Made by a program: the position numbers and the translations under genes. Under the pieces are notes generated by a model. It was not told where the DNA came from, made no database searches, and was given only the letters and a program-made list of their open reading frames with translations. Below are positions 42,035-51,158 of a stretch of 64,000 bases of DNA, in pieces (the first letter of the stretch is position 1; every line of letters starts with the position of its first letter). This DNA is from Variovorax brevis (GTDB lineage: Bacteria > Pseudomonadota > Gammaproteobacteria > Burkholderiales > Burkholderiaceae_C): NCBI RefSeq assembly GCF_030317105.1, contig NZ_JASZYG010000011.1, positions 62,001 through 126,000 on the forward strand, in the 5' to 3' direction.

Positions 42035-42589
42035 TCACAGCTCGGGATCGCACGGATTCCAAAGCTTTCGATCCAGATCCTGTTCGTAGGGTTTGCTCCC
42101 GCGCGGGAAGCTCACCAACTCGAACTGCATGCCCCAAGGCGCAAGGAAATACACCCACCACACACCTGCGTTGGGTGCGCCTGACGCAACTTGACGAGGT
42201 TCGTCAAGGACACGGACGCCATGGGAGCGCAAATACTCGACCGCCATGTGGATGTCGGACACGTAGAGCGCGATATGGTGGCCACCTACATCGCTGTTCT
42301 TCGGCTGATCCCGATTCTGGTCGGGCGACTCGTATTCGAAAACTTCAAAGTTGGTGCCGTGCCCACAGCGGAAGAACCGAAGCTTGCGCATGACAGCGCG
42401 CGGATGCACATTGAGTGTGTCGTGCATCCAGTTGTCATTCGACGAGAACGGGCCGCGATCGTAAAACTGGTCCAGACCCAGCACGTCCACGAAGAACCTG
42501 GTTGCTTCTTCAAGGTCAGGGACCGTGAAGCCAATGTGCTCCGCGCCTCTAAGGCCTGGCAGGCCTACCGTTTGCAGATTTGTGTTCAT
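42035..42589 (-). CDS. VOC-superfamily (glyoxalase/dioxygenase-fold) protein
   Basis: A 184-aa two-module VOC protein: GAEHIGFTVPDLEEATRFFV near the N-terminus, GHHIALYVSDIHMAVEYLRS in the middle, and WWVYFLAPWGMQFELVSFPR at the end. Metal ligands can be placed at His18, His104-105 and Glu in QFELV. It is downstream of fahA by 96 bp and co-directional, so it may be the last gene of the homogentisate operon. It could be a lyase, isomerase or extradiol-type enzyme; the function is open. Confidence 0.85.
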   Translation of the reverse strand: MNTNLQTVGLPGLRGAEHIGFTVPDLEEATRFFVDVLGLDQFYDRGPFSSNDNWMHDTLNVHPRAVMRKLRFFRCGHGTNFEVFEYESPDQNRDQPKNSDVGGHHIALYVSDIHMAVEYLRSHGVRVLDEPRQVASGAPNAGVWWVYFLAPWGMQFELVSFPRGSKPYEQDLDRKLWNPCDPEL

Positions 42590-42685
42590 GGCTAACAGAT
42601 TTGCCGGTCGCTGTACTTGTCTTTGAGTCAGGCGGGCCGAGGTCCGAAGTCGCAGGGGCAGGCCTCGAAAGGCCCACGCCCCCTC

Positions 42686-43951
42686 TCAGGAAACGACCGT
42701 CCCGCTGACTTCGCCCAAGCCTATGCGCACTGCGCCTGCGCTCTCGCACCATCCGCGCATGACGAGCGTGTCGCCGTCTTCGAGGAAGCTGCGCTGCTCA
42801 CCATTGGGCAGCGTGATTGGCTGCTTGCCGCCTCCCGTCAATTCCATCAACGAGCCCGCCTCACTCGCTTCGGGGCCTGACAAAGTGCCCGAGCCCAGCA
42901 GGTCGCCGGGTTGCAGGTTGCAACCGTTCACCGTGTGGTGGGCGATGAGCTGTGCCGGCGTCCAGTAGGCTGCGCGAGTGGTGTTGGTTCGTGACAGGCG
43001 AACGGGTGCTTCGCCGGCTTCGCGCATCCTGGCGGTCTGCAACAGGACTTCCAGCTCGATGGAGAACGCACCTGTCGCGCGGTTGGTCTCCGAGTCCAGG
43101 TAGGGCAGTGGCTGCGGATCATCGGCAGGCCGCTCGAAGGCAGCCCGAAACGGTGCCAGAGCTTCGGTTGTGACCAGCCAGGGCGAGACAGTGCTGGCGA
43201 AATTCTTCGATAGGAACGGGCCCAGCGGCTGGTATTCCCAACCCTGGATGTCGCGTGCCGACCAGTCGTTGAACAGTGTCACGCCGAAGAGGTGTGCTTC
43301 GGCGGTGCCCATGCCTACAGGTTCCCCGCGTGCGTTGCCCTGCGCGACGAACCAGCCGAGTTCAAGCTCGTAGTCCAGCCGCTTCGAAGGGCCCAGCGTC
43401 GGGACCACGGCGTCCGGTGCCTTGGTCTGTCCCTGAGGACGCTTGAATCGTTCACCGCTGACGCCGATCGACGAAGCGCGTCCGTGGTAGCCGATCGGCA
43501 CCCACTTGTAGTTCGGAAGCAGCGGGTTGTCGGGGCGGAACTGCTTGCCGACCGTGGTCGCGTGGTGCACGCTGGTGTAAAAGTCGGTGTAGTCGCCAAT
43601 GCGGCAGGGCACGAGCATCGTCGCCGATGCCTGGCTGACCAGGGCCGACTCCCACTCCGCTTGGCGTGCACTGCCTTCGGCCAGGCCCTGAGAGATCAGC
43701 GCTCGCAACGTCGACCGCTTTTCGGGCGTGGCCGCCATCAGCAAGTTCATGTCGTCGGTGTCGATCAGGCCCGCCTTGCGCAAATCGAGGATCCGGTCGC
43801 CGATCGCGACGCCGATGCGCGGCGCCGCGTCCGACGCGTGGCTGAAGCGACCGAAGGGCAGGTTCTGTATTGGAAAGTCACAGCCAGCTGCGTTGGCCGA
43901 GGCCACCCAACTGCGCAGCTTCGGGTCGTGGGTTGCGTTCAATGTGTTCAT
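42686..43951 (-). CDS. fahA: Fumarylacetoacetase
   Basis: A 421-aa FAH, last enzyme of homogentisate catabolism, splitting fumarylacetoacetate into fumarate and acetoacetate. Active-site segments match animal and bacterial FAH: DYTDFYTSVHHATTVG (metal Asp and catalytic His), YELELGWFVA (Glu ligands), NDWSARDIQGWEY (metal Asp), and SGTLSGPE. The start ATG (43951) overlaps the hmgA stop by four bases. No maleylacetoacetate isomerase gene is adjacent. Confidence 0.97.
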   Translation of the reverse strand: MNTLNATHDPKLRSWVASANAAGCDFPIQNLPFGRFSHASDAAPRIGVAIGDRILDLRKAGLIDTDDMNLLMAATPEKRSTLRALISQGLAEGSARQAEWESALVSQASATMLVPCRIGDYTDFYTSVHHATTVGKQFRPDNPLLPNYKWVPIGYHGRASSIGVSGERFKRPQGQTKAPDAVVPTLGPSKRLDYELELGWFVAQGNARGEPVGMGTAEAHLFGVTLFNDWSARDIQGWEYQPLGPFLSKNFASTVSPWLVTTEALAPFRAAFERPADDPQPLPYLDSETNRATGAFSIELEVLLQTARMREAGEAPVRLSRTNTTRAAYWTPAQLIAHHTVNGCNLQPGDLLGSGTLSGPEASEAGSLMELTGGGKQPITLPNGEQRSFLEDGDTLVMRGWCESAGAVRIGLGEVSGTVVS

Positions 43952-45240
43952 GGCTTGTATTTGTCCTGGAGGCCGGCCCAGCAGTCGGCATAGTTCTGGT
44001 CGAGTGCAGGGCTTTGCATCGCAAATTCGGTTGGGATGAAGCGGTAGCGGCTCTCGAACATGAAGGCCAGTGTGTTGTCGAGCTTCTGCGGCTTGAGGTC
44101 ACTGTGGCTCGCCTTCTCGAACGCTTCTTCATCGGGGCCGTGCGGCACCATGCAGTTGTGCAAACTGGCACCGCCGGGCTTGAAGCCACCGGGCTTGGCG
44201 TCGTATTCGCCATAGACAAGGCCCATGAATTCGCTCATGAGATTGCGGTGATACCAGGGCGGACGGAAGGTGTCTTCCATGACCAGCCAGCGCGGTGGGA
44301 AGATCACGAAGTCGCAGTTGGCGGTGCCGGGTGTGTCCGAGGGCGAGGTCAGCACCGTGAAGATCGACGGATCGGGATGGTCGAAACTGATCGAGCCGAT
44401 GGTCATGAAGTTCGCCGTGTCGTATTTCACCGGCGCGAGGTTGCCGTGCCACGCGACGACATTGAACGGTGATTGCTTTGTCGGCGCCGACCAGAAACGG
44501 CCCCCCGATTTCTTGATGAGCTCGTAGCTGCTGCTCGCATCCTCAAAGGCGGCGACGGGTGCCTGAAAGTCGCGCGCGTTCGCAAGGCCGTTTGAGCCGA
44601 TCGGGCCCAACTCCGGCAGACGGAACTGCGCACCGTAGTTTTCGCACAGGTAGCCACGCGAGACCCCGTCCGGCAGTGCGACCTTGAAGACCACGCCGCG
44701 CGGCACAAGAGCAATCTCGCCCGGCTTGACCTCAAGCACGCCTAATTCAGTGGTGAGCAAAAGGCGGCCCTGCTGCGGCACAAAAAGCATTTCGCCATCC
44801 GCATTGACGACAGCTCGGCGCTCCATCGAGCGGCTCGCGAGGTAGAAGTGCGCGGCGATGCCTGTTTGTGCCTCGACATCACCGTTGGCGGCCAGGGTGT
44901 GGACACCGTCGATGAAGTCGACGTCCGCATTGTCCAGCGGGATCGGCGCCCAGCGCATCGGCTCGGGCGGAAGGGCGATCTCGCGGTTGGCACCGGTCTT
45001 CCATTGTTCCTGAGCATATGGCTTGTACCGACCAGATACCACCGACGGCTGGCGGCGGTACATCCAGGTGCGACGATTCTCGTGGCGCGGCGCAGTAAAG
45101 GCGGTGCCCGAGATGAGTTCCGGATACAGGTCGAAAGGGGCGCGCTGTGGGCTGTTGCGACCCTGCGGCAGGGCGCCGGGAATGGCCTCGGTGGCGTACT
45201 CGTTGCCGAAGCCGGTCTGATAGGTCAACTCTTTGTTCAT
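43948..45240 (-). CDS. hmgA: Homogentisate 1,2-dioxygenase
   Basis: A 430-aa non-haem iron ring-cleavage enzyme. TYQTGFGNEYATEAIPGALP is the diagnostic N-terminus; WYHRNLMSEFMGLVYG and PHGPD supply the iron His/Glu/His. It opens homogentisate to maleylacetoacetate. ATG 45240 is preferred; an in-frame TTG at 45252 is an alternative. Middle gene of a compact minus-strand operon between the DUF2783-type gene and fahA. Confidence 0.97.
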   Translation of the reverse strand: MNKELTYQTGFGNEYATEAIPGALPQGRNSPQRAPFDLYPELISGTAFTAPRHENRRTWMYRRQPSVVSGRYKPYAQEQWKTGANREIALPPEPMRWAPIPLDNADVDFIDGVHTLAANGDVEAQTGIAAHFYLASRSMERRAVVNADGEMLFVPQQGRLLLTTELGVLEVKPGEIALVPRGVVFKVALPDGVSRGYLCENYGAQFRLPELGPIGSNGLANARDFQAPVAAFEDASSSYELIKKSGGRFWSAPTKQSPFNVVAWHGNLAPVKYDTANFMTIGSISFDHPDPSIFTVLTSPSDTPGTANCDFVIFPPRWLVMEDTFRPPWYHRNLMSEFMGLVYGEYDAKPGGFKPGGASLHNCMVPHGPDEEAFEKASHSDLKPQKLDNTLAFMFESRYRFIPTEFAMQSPALDQNYADCWAGLQDKYKP

Positions 45241-45248
45241 AGCGGTGC

Positions 45249-45446
45249 TCAACGAAGGGTGTTTGCTCGTGCGCCATCAAGCGCCTCCTTGAGGAGGTCG
45301 AACTGGCCGATCTGATTTGCCAGTATGAGAACAAGCTTTGCGTTCAATTCGTGGCTTTGATCGATGGTCAGATCTTTGTGGGTGTCGATGAGGGCTTCAT
45401 AGAAGTCATCTGCAGCGTTGAAATTCAGTTCGGTTACGAGGGGCAT
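45249..45446 (-). CDS. Small DUF2783-type protein, possible hydroxylase coupling subunit
   Basis: A 65-aa acidic helical protein, MPLVTELNFNAADDFYEALI and so on, ending FDLLKEALDGARANTLR. It starts 2 bp after the stop of the flavoprotein hydroxylase, so the two are made together. The length and placement match MhaB, the small coupling protein reported for the two-component 3-hydroxyphenylacetate 6-hydroxylase of Pseudomonas putida; family assignment is from memory of DUF2783 sequences and needs a profile search. Confidence 0.75.
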   Translation of the reverse strand: MPLVTELNFNAADDFYEALIDTHKDLTIDQSHELNAKLVLILANQIGQFDLLKEALDGARANTLR

Positions 45447-45448
45447 GA

Positions 45449-47185
45449 TTACTCCACTTCGGCGGTTGCGGCGATAACGGGTGTGGATTGGGACAGGTGC
45501 CCGGTTGCCCGGGCATGGGCGGCAGCCACCGCGGCGGCGCTCGGTGTGCGCCAACGCGCGCAGATGTGCTGGTCTGGGCGGACAAGCCATGCACTACCCG
45601 CAGTTGCGTCGTAGCGCTTTGCGAATGATCCCTGGTGGTCACGCAGAACCACCGTGGTCTCGGACCGCTGGGGCTGTGAGCCTTGGGGAACGACCAGCAC
45701 TTTTTTCAGTCGGCAATCGGCCAAAGAAGGAGGCACTTGGTCTCCGTAGATCAAGAGCTGGAAATCGCCTCCGAGATGCCGCAACAGCCAGGCGTCCTTC
45801 TCGTTGCTTTGGACGGCAGCATCAAGCGCTGGCGCACCCGGCACCGCAGCGCCTTCAAAGGTGTCACGATCGGGCGTGTTGAGCGGCGAGTGTCGTAGCG
45901 TTGCAGGCACTGAGAGCCGGCCACTGTTGACGACACGCCGAGCGAAATCGTAGGTCCCGGCCAACTGGAGCACCGAGTTTCGAAAAAGCTTGCTGATCTC
46001 GCTCTTTGGTGTGATGAAGTCGGTCGCGCGCGTGGAGTTGAGGAGGTTTTCATCGGCTGCATATTCGCGTTCCGAGCCGTAGCTGTCCAGCAGCGCGTCA
46101 TCGCCTTCGCCTCGCAGCACAAGATCGAGTTTCCAGCCCAGGTTGTCGGCGTCTTGCACGCCAGAGTTCGCTCCGCGTGCGCCAAAGGGAGAAACGCCGT
46201 GCGCACTGTCGCCCGCGAAAATGACGCGCCCATGACGGAAACGGTCCATGCGCAAGCACACGAAGGTGTAGACACTGGCCCATTGCAACTCGAACGGAAC
46301 TTCGTGCCCCAGTGCCTGCAACATCATCGCATTGACGCGTGGCGTGATGCGCTCAAGCTTTTTTTCCTCCTCAGGGTCGGCGTCCCATCCCAACTGGAAA
46401 TCGATGCGCCACACGCCATCCGGCTGCCGGTGCAGCAGCACGCTCTGATTCCGATGGAATGGGGGGTCGAACCAGAACCAACGTTCGGCGGGAAAGTCGA
46501 TGGCCATCTTTACGTCGGCAATCAGGAATCGATCCTGGAAGATGCGGCCCTTGCTCTCCAAACCCATGAGCCTGCGTACAGCAGACCTGCCCCCATCGCA
46601 TGCTGAAACGTAGTCGGCAATGAGTTCGTAGCGTCCGTCTGGTGTGTCGATGCCAAGGAGCACGCCGCCACCCTTGCTTTCGTCCAGTTGCTCAAGCGCG
46701 GCGACTTCATTCTTCCAGCGGATTTCCAGGTTCGGAAGGCGGCTCGCCCGCTCCAGCAGATAGGCCTCCGCATAGTATTGCTGGAGGTTGACGAAGGCTG
46801 GCCGCTCATGTCCGGCTTCGGGCAGCAGGTCGAAGTGGAACACTTGCTCGTCTCCCAAAAAGACCCGGCCGACGTTCCAGGACACCCCCTTGGCCACGCT
46901 GGATTCGCCGATGCCCAGTCGATCCCAGATCTCCAATGTCCGCTTGGCGAAGCAGATCGCGCGCGATCCAGTTGACAAGCAGTTGTCGTTATCCAGCAGC
47001 ACAACCTTCTGGCCGCGTTGCGCGAGGTCGATCGCCAGACTCAAGCCGACCGGGCCGGCGCCCACCACCACGACAGGATGACGTGCTGGCAGATCCTTGT
47101 CCTGATCGACGGATCGCTCGTATGCAAACTCGAGCGCCTGGATTTCTGCGCCGGTTGCGTGCGGCTGCAGTTCGAGTGGTTTCAT
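45449..47185 (-). CDS. FAD-dependent phenol hydroxylase, MhaA-like (3-hydroxyphenylacetate 6-hydroxylase candidate)
   Basis: A 578-aa class A flavoprotein monooxygenase of the MhpA/PheA type. FAD motif PVVVVGAGPVGLSLAIDLAQ, DG-type motif YVSACDGGRSAVRR, and GDSAHGVSPFGARGANSG. A C-terminal thioredoxin-like domain follows (about 430-578). The frame opens at 47491, but ATG 47185 with GGGGA upstream starts the domain. Leading the hmgA-fahA operon, it most likely makes homogentisate from a hydroxyphenylacetate. Other ortho/para-hydroxylated acids cannot be excluded. Confidence 0.85.
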   Translation of the reverse strand: MKPLELQPHATGAEIQALEFAYERSVDQDKDLPARHPVVVVGAGPVGLSLAIDLAQRGQKVVLLDNDNCLSTGSRAICFAKRTLEIWDRLGIGESSVAKGVSWNVGRVFLGDEQVFHFDLLPEAGHERPAFVNLQQYYAEAYLLERASRLPNLEIRWKNEVAALEQLDESKGGGVLLGIDTPDGRYELIADYVSACDGGRSAVRRLMGLESKGRIFQDRFLIADVKMAIDFPAERWFWFDPPFHRNQSVLLHRQPDGVWRIDFQLGWDADPEEEKKLERITPRVNAMMLQALGHEVPFELQWASVYTFVCLRMDRFRHGRVIFAGDSAHGVSPFGARGANSGVQDADNLGWKLDLVLRGEGDDALLDSYGSEREYAADENLLNSTRATDFITPKSEISKLFRNSVLQLAGTYDFARRVVNSGRLSVPATLRHSPLNTPDRDTFEGAAVPGAPALDAAVQSNEKDAWLLRHLGGDFQLLIYGDQVPPSLADCRLKKVLVVPQGSQPQRSETTVVLRDHQGSFAKRYDATAGSAWLVRPDQHICARWRTPSAAAVAAAHARATGHLSQSTPVIAATAEVE

Positions 47186-47509
47186 GTGTCTGTCCCCGTT
47201 AGTGAGAATCCAATGAAAAAAGGCCGCCCTCATCGGGCAACCGGCATCTGCGTCCGGGAACTGCCAAACCCTCACACAACCGCGGTTGCAAGTTGGACCG
47301 CGGGCCATCTCATCGCCTCCGAATGGCATACGAAATCCTTGGCTCGGATCATGTATGCGCGCATTCGTGGCCGCGTTTTTCGTCTGCGACCGTGAGGACC
47401 GAAATTTGTCTAAGGATAAGAAGTTCGTTAAAAACAAACCAGATGATACTGCGAAAATCCGATGATGTCTAATCAGTTCGGTAAGATGCAACTGTCATAA
47501 GGATTTCAC
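47186..47509. promoter_or_regulatory. Divergent promoter region, homogentisate operon / IclR-1
   Basis: A 324-bp gap with AT-rich sequence near the IclR start. CAGATGATACTG (47440-47451) matches 9 of 12 bases of the perfect palindrome CAGATGCATCTG in front of the paralogous IclR (49267-49278). CAGTT (47474-47478) and AACTG (47490-47494) form a further 5-bp dyad. The half nearer the hydroxylase gene shows nothing distinct. Confidence 0.45.
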
Positions 47510-48349
47510 ATGCCAACTTCTGTCGACCGCACGCAGCGAGGAATCCAAAGCATCGAGGTGGGAGGGCAGTTGTTGCTCGCACTTGCCAGCTTTGGCCGTC
47601 CCATGGCGTTGAAGGATCTAGCCCGCGAGGCACGCATGCCCGCAGCCAAGGCGCACCCCTATCTCGTGAGCTTTGGCCGCATAGGTTTGATCGAGCAGGA
47701 TCCGGAAAGCGGTCGATACCTGCTCGGGCCCCTGTCTCTGCAGTTGGGCCTCATCAGCTTGCAGCAGGCAAACCCGGTACATGTCGCCACCCCCCTGATC
47801 GGCGAGCTTGCAAGGCAAATCGGGCAGACCGTTGCACTTGCGGTGTGGGGTTCACGCGGCGCCACCATCGTGCGGCTGGAGGAGTCGCCCGCGGCCGTGC
47901 ACGTCAACATGCGCCACGGGACGGTCTTCTCGATCACCAATACCGCTTCGGGTCGTCTCTTTGGTGCCTATCTCGATACTGAGACCGTCAAGACGGTGCT
48001 TGAGAAGCAACGACAGCGCGAGAGGCGGGGAGGGGCGGATTCAGCCACTACGCCGGGTATGCCGCCTCCTCGCGCCTTACCCTCCTGGAAGGAGTTCGAG
48101 CGCCAGTTGAAGGACGTGCGCGAGCACGGCATGAGCCGCTCCGAAGGGGAGGTTTTGCAGGGCATCAGTGCCATGGCGGCCCCCGTGTTCGATCATTCAG
48201 GAGCGATCGTTCTATGCATCACTGCCATTGGAGCGTCCAGCGTTTTTGATACGAGCTGGGAGGGACCGCTCGCGCTGGCACTTCGCAGTTGTGCCTCCCA
48301 TATCTCACAGAAACTGGGCGCGCCGCCGGAAGGCCTTGCCGTTTCCTGA
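47510..48349 (+). CDS. IclR-family regulator 1 (divergent from homogentisate operon)
   Basis: A 279-aa IclR protein: TQRGIQSIEVGGQLLLALAS, HTH MALKDLAREARMPAAKAHPY, effector domain with GISAMAAPVFDHSGAIVLCI. Shares GIQSIE...KAHPYLVSF and general layout with the convergent IclR at 48415, so they are paralogues. It is divergent from the hydroxylase-hmgA-fahA operon and probably controls it, as HmgR does in Pseudomonas. Confidence 0.93.
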   Translation: MPTSVDRTQRGIQSIEVGGQLLLALASFGRPMALKDLAREARMPAAKAHPYLVSFGRIGLIEQDPESGRYLLGPLSLQLGLISLQQANPVHVATPLIGELARQIGQTVALAVWGSRGATIVRLEESPAAVHVNMRHGTVFSITNTASGRLFGAYLDTETVKTVLEKQRQRERRGGADSATTPGMPPPRALPSWKEFERQLKDVREHGMSRSEGEVLQGISAMAAPVFDHSGAIVLCITAIGASSVFDTSWEGPLALALRSCASHISQKLGAPPEGLAVS

Positions 48350-48414
48350 GAACCGGCCGCCACGATCATTGCCCAGCCCAGGGCGCCCCACAGCTTGGCG
48401 TCTTGCTGGCAGAG

Positions 48415-49245
48415 CTACTTGGGAGGTGTGTCGTCGCGGCCAATCCGTCGCGAAACTTCGGTTGCGCATTGGCGCAACGGGGTGGCAACGCTTCCATGCC
48501 ATGAACTGTCGAAACTCGCAGACGGCCCCATGACCAGCAGACCCAAAACGATGTGACCCTCCGCATCAAATACCGGAGCACAAAGGGCATCAATTCCTGG
48601 AATCGGGTGGCCAAGCGCTCGTGAGAGGCCATTCTTGCGAGTCTCCGCGAGGGCTTCTTCCAACGACTCGTGAGGAGGAACACCCTCTGCAGGAGTTCCA
48701 TAGCTCAAACGCACAAGCTCATGGGACAGCAGTTGCTCGACCGTCTTGGGCGGCATGTACGCGGCAAAAAGTCGTCCAGTCGCGGTGTTGGCCAGTGACA
48801 TCACGGTGCCCGCGCGCAAATTGACATGCAGCGGTTCGATTGGCTCGACCAATCGCACGATCGTAGGCCCCAAATTCCCCCAGACCGCGATTGCGACGCT
48901 TTGGCTGGTCGCTGCAGCGAGTTCTTCAACCAACTGGGAGGCTTCCCTCACCGGGTCCATGCGCCGCAAGCGGGTGAGGCCCAACTGGAGCGCAAGTGGG
49001 CCCAGTTCGTAGTGGCCTGCATCGGTCTGTGTGACAAAACCCACCTTGAGAAAGCTGACCAGGTAAGGGTGCGCCTTGCCGGGGCTCAGGCCAGACGCCT
49101 TGGCGAGGTCCTTCAGCGCCAGGGGTCGTACATGCCGGGCGAGTTGCACCAGTAAGCCGGCCCCGATTTCGATCGACTGGATACCACGCCTGCTTTTTTC
49201 CATGGGAATGCTTACATCAACACGAGAGGCTTCGAGTGTATCCAT
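48415..49245 (-). CDS. IclR-family regulator 2 (divergent from desaturase-2 operon)
   Basis: A 276-aa paralogue of the IclR at 47510: RRGIQSIEIGAGLLVQLARH, HTH LALKDLAKASGLSPGKAHPY, effector part IPGIDALCAPVFDAEGHIVL. The genes are tail to tail with 65 bp between stops. It is divergent from the KstD-like operon at 49371, so each regulator faces its own operon. A downstream in-frame Met (residue 15) is an alternative start. Confidence 0.93.
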   Translation of the reverse strand: MDTLEASRVDVSIPMEKSRRGIQSIEIGAGLLVQLARHVRPLALKDLAKASGLSPGKAHPYLVSFLKVGFVTQTDAGHYELGPLALQLGLTRLRRMDPVREASQLVEELAAATSQSVAIAVWGNLGPTIVRLVEPIEPLHVNLRAGTVMSLANTATGRLFAAYMPPKTVEQLLSHELVRLSYGTPAEGVPPHESLEEALAETRKNGLSRALGHPIPGIDALCAPVFDAEGHIVLGLLVMGPSASFDSSWHGSVATPLRQCATEVSRRIGRDDTPPK

Positions 49246-49266
49246 AAGGGTTTTCCATGATTAGGT

Positions 49267-49278
49267 CAGATGCATCTG
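49267..49278. promoter_or_regulatory. Perfect 12-bp palindrome, probable IclR-2 operator
   Basis: CAGATGCATCTG lies between the divergent starts of IclR-2 (49245) and desaturase 2 (49371), 34 bp before the -35 hexamer of the latter. A near copy occurs at 47440 in front of the paralogous IclR-1. Confidence 0.5.
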
Positions 49279-49311
49279 TCTGAATCATACGCCTTGAGAT
49301 TAACGAATGCA

Positions 49312-49339
49312 TTGACAATAGACGAACGACAACTACAAT
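49312..49339 (+). promoter_or_regulatory. Sigma-70-like promoter of the desaturase-2 operon
   Basis: TTGACA (49312-49317) and TACAAT (49334-49339) with a 16-bp spacer, giving a leader of about 25 nt before ATG 49371. One of the best promoter matches in the window. Confidence 0.65.
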
Positions 49340-49370
49340 CAGCCCATCTACTCGAATTCGGAGACACCGC

Positions 49371-51131
49371 ATGACACAGGAAAGCACCACGGTCGACGTA
49401 CTCGTCATCGGCACCGGCGCATCTGGGATGGCCACTGCCGTGACGGCCGCTTCACAAGGCCTGAAGGTGCTGGTGGTTGAGAAGGAGGCCCGTTTTGGCG
49501 GGACGACAGCCCGCTCGGGAGGGTGGCTGTGGGTGCCTGGAACCTCTCTCGCTGAGGAGCAAGGCATCCATGAGCCGCCCGGCGCGGCCAAGGCCTATAT
49601 CAGGCATGAGGCGACGACGCACTTCGATGAAAAGCGCGTGGACGCCTTCCTCGCGAACGGGCCGAAAGCTATCGCGTTCTTCACCAGGAACACCTGCGTG
49701 CAGTTCGACATGCCCGCAGTGTTTCCCGACTACCACGCAGAAGCCGCGGGCGGCCAGCCCGGTGGTCGCTCGATGGTGACCCGCCCCTTTGACGGTCGGG
49801 AATTGGGCCCGCGTCTCAAGCAACTTGCGCCGCCGTTGCCTGAACTGACTGTGTTCGGAATGATGTTGGGCTCCGGGCCAGAGATCAAGCACTTCATGCG
49901 GGCCTTCAAGTCGCCTACATCGTTTGTGTATGTGGCCAAGCGATTGACCAAGCATTTCCTCGATGTCCTCACCAAGGGCCGCGGGATGACATTGACCAAC
50001 GGCAATGCATTGGCAGGGCGCCTGGCGAAAGCAGCCATGGATCTGCAGATACCGGTGTGGCTTTCCTCTCCGGTGAAGCAACTCGTCGTCGAATACGACG
50101 GTGTCGCTGGCGCTTTGATTCAACACGAAGGCAAGACAGTGCGCGTGAACGCAACGCGTGGTGTTGTCCTGGCTTGTGGGGGCTTCCCGCACGACATCGA
50201 ACGCAGAAAGCAACTCTTCCCACACGCACCGACGGGCAAGGAGCACTATTCACCCTCGCCCGAGGCGAACACCGGCGACGGCCTTCGTCTCGCCGAAGCA
50301 GTCGGTGGACGTGTTGATTCGACCATCCCCCACGCTGCCGCATGGGTACCGGCCTCTGTCACCACCCGTGCCGATGGGTCCAAAGGCGTGATGCCACACT
50401 TCATCGATCGGGCCAAGCCGGGTGTGATCGCTGTGACGCCAAAGGGCAAGCGATTCACCAATGAGGGCAATTCTTACCATGACTTTGTGCAAGACATGGT
50501 CAAGGCCTGCAAGGGTGAACCGGAAGTCTCCGCCTGGCTGATTTGCGACCACAAGGCACTTCGCGACTACGGCCTGGGCTGCGTTGCCCCGTCTCCACTT
50601 CCCATCGGACGTCATCTCCGCACCGGTTATCTGAAGCGCGGCGGCAGCGTCGCCGATCTTGCGCAGCAGATCGGTGTCCCCGCCAAGGCGCTGGAGTCAA
50701 CCGTGGCAGAGTTCAACGAAGCGGCACGCACTGGACAAGATCCTGCCTTCGGCAAAGGCAGCATGGCCTACAACCGGTATCAGGGCGATGCGCTTGTGAC
50801 GCCCAACCCTTGTGTCGCACCGTTGCAAACCGGCCCCTACTATGCGATCAAGCTGGTCATTGGCGACATCGGGACTTTTGCCGGACTGGTGACCGACGAG
50901 AACACCCAGGTTCTCGATGCAGCCGGAAAGCCGATCAAGGGCCTGTACGCGGTCGGCAACGACGCGGCAAGCATCATGGGCGGCAACTACCCGGGCGCAG
51001 GCATCACGCTCGGGCCGGCGTTGACGTTTGGCTACGTCGCTGCCATGCACCTGGCCAAGGCAGAGGCCGCTGCCGAGATCAGCTCGAACGCCGAGCGTCG
51101 CAAGCCTGTCGCGCTCACCCGCGTGGCCTGA
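49371..51131 (+). CDS. KstD-like FAD-dependent ring dehydrogenase (desaturase 2)
   Basis: A 586-aa paralogue of the protein at 39522. FAD motif VDVLVIGTGASGMATAVTAA, FGGTTARSGGWLWVPGTSL, and the enolate-binding C-terminus NYPGAGITLGPALTFGY. Two such enzymes would allow two successive desaturations of a cyclic ketone, as in routes that aromatise 4-oxocyclohexanecarboxylate. It heads an operon with an SDR, a deleted ABC receptor and LivHMGF genes, controlled by the promoter at 49312 and probably IclR-2. Confidence 0.9.
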   Translation: MTQESTTVDVLVIGTGASGMATAVTAASQGLKVLVVEKEARFGGTTARSGGWLWVPGTSLAEEQGIHEPPGAAKAYIRHEATTHFDEKRVDAFLANGPKAIAFFTRNTCVQFDMPAVFPDYHAEAAGGQPGGRSMVTRPFDGRELGPRLKQLAPPLPELTVFGMMLGSGPEIKHFMRAFKSPTSFVYVAKRLTKHFLDVLTKGRGMTLTNGNALAGRLAKAAMDLQIPVWLSSPVKQLVVEYDGVAGALIQHEGKTVRVNATRGVVLACGGFPHDIERRKQLFPHAPTGKEHYSPSPEANTGDGLRLAEAVGGRVDSTIPHAAAWVPASVTTRADGSKGVMPHFIDRAKPGVIAVTPKGKRFTNEGNSYHDFVQDMVKACKGEPEVSAWLICDHKALRDYGLGCVAPSPLPIGRHLRTGYLKRGGSVADLAQQIGVPAKALESTVAEFNEAARTGQDPAFGKGSMAYNRYQGDALVTPNPCVAPLQTGPYYAIKLVIGDIGTFAGLVTDENTQVLDAAGKPIKGLYAVGNDAASIMGGNYPGAGITLGPALTFGYVAAMHLAKAEAAAEISSNAERRKPVALTRVA

Positions 51132-51158
51132 ACCACCAATGCGCCTCAAGGAGATTTG

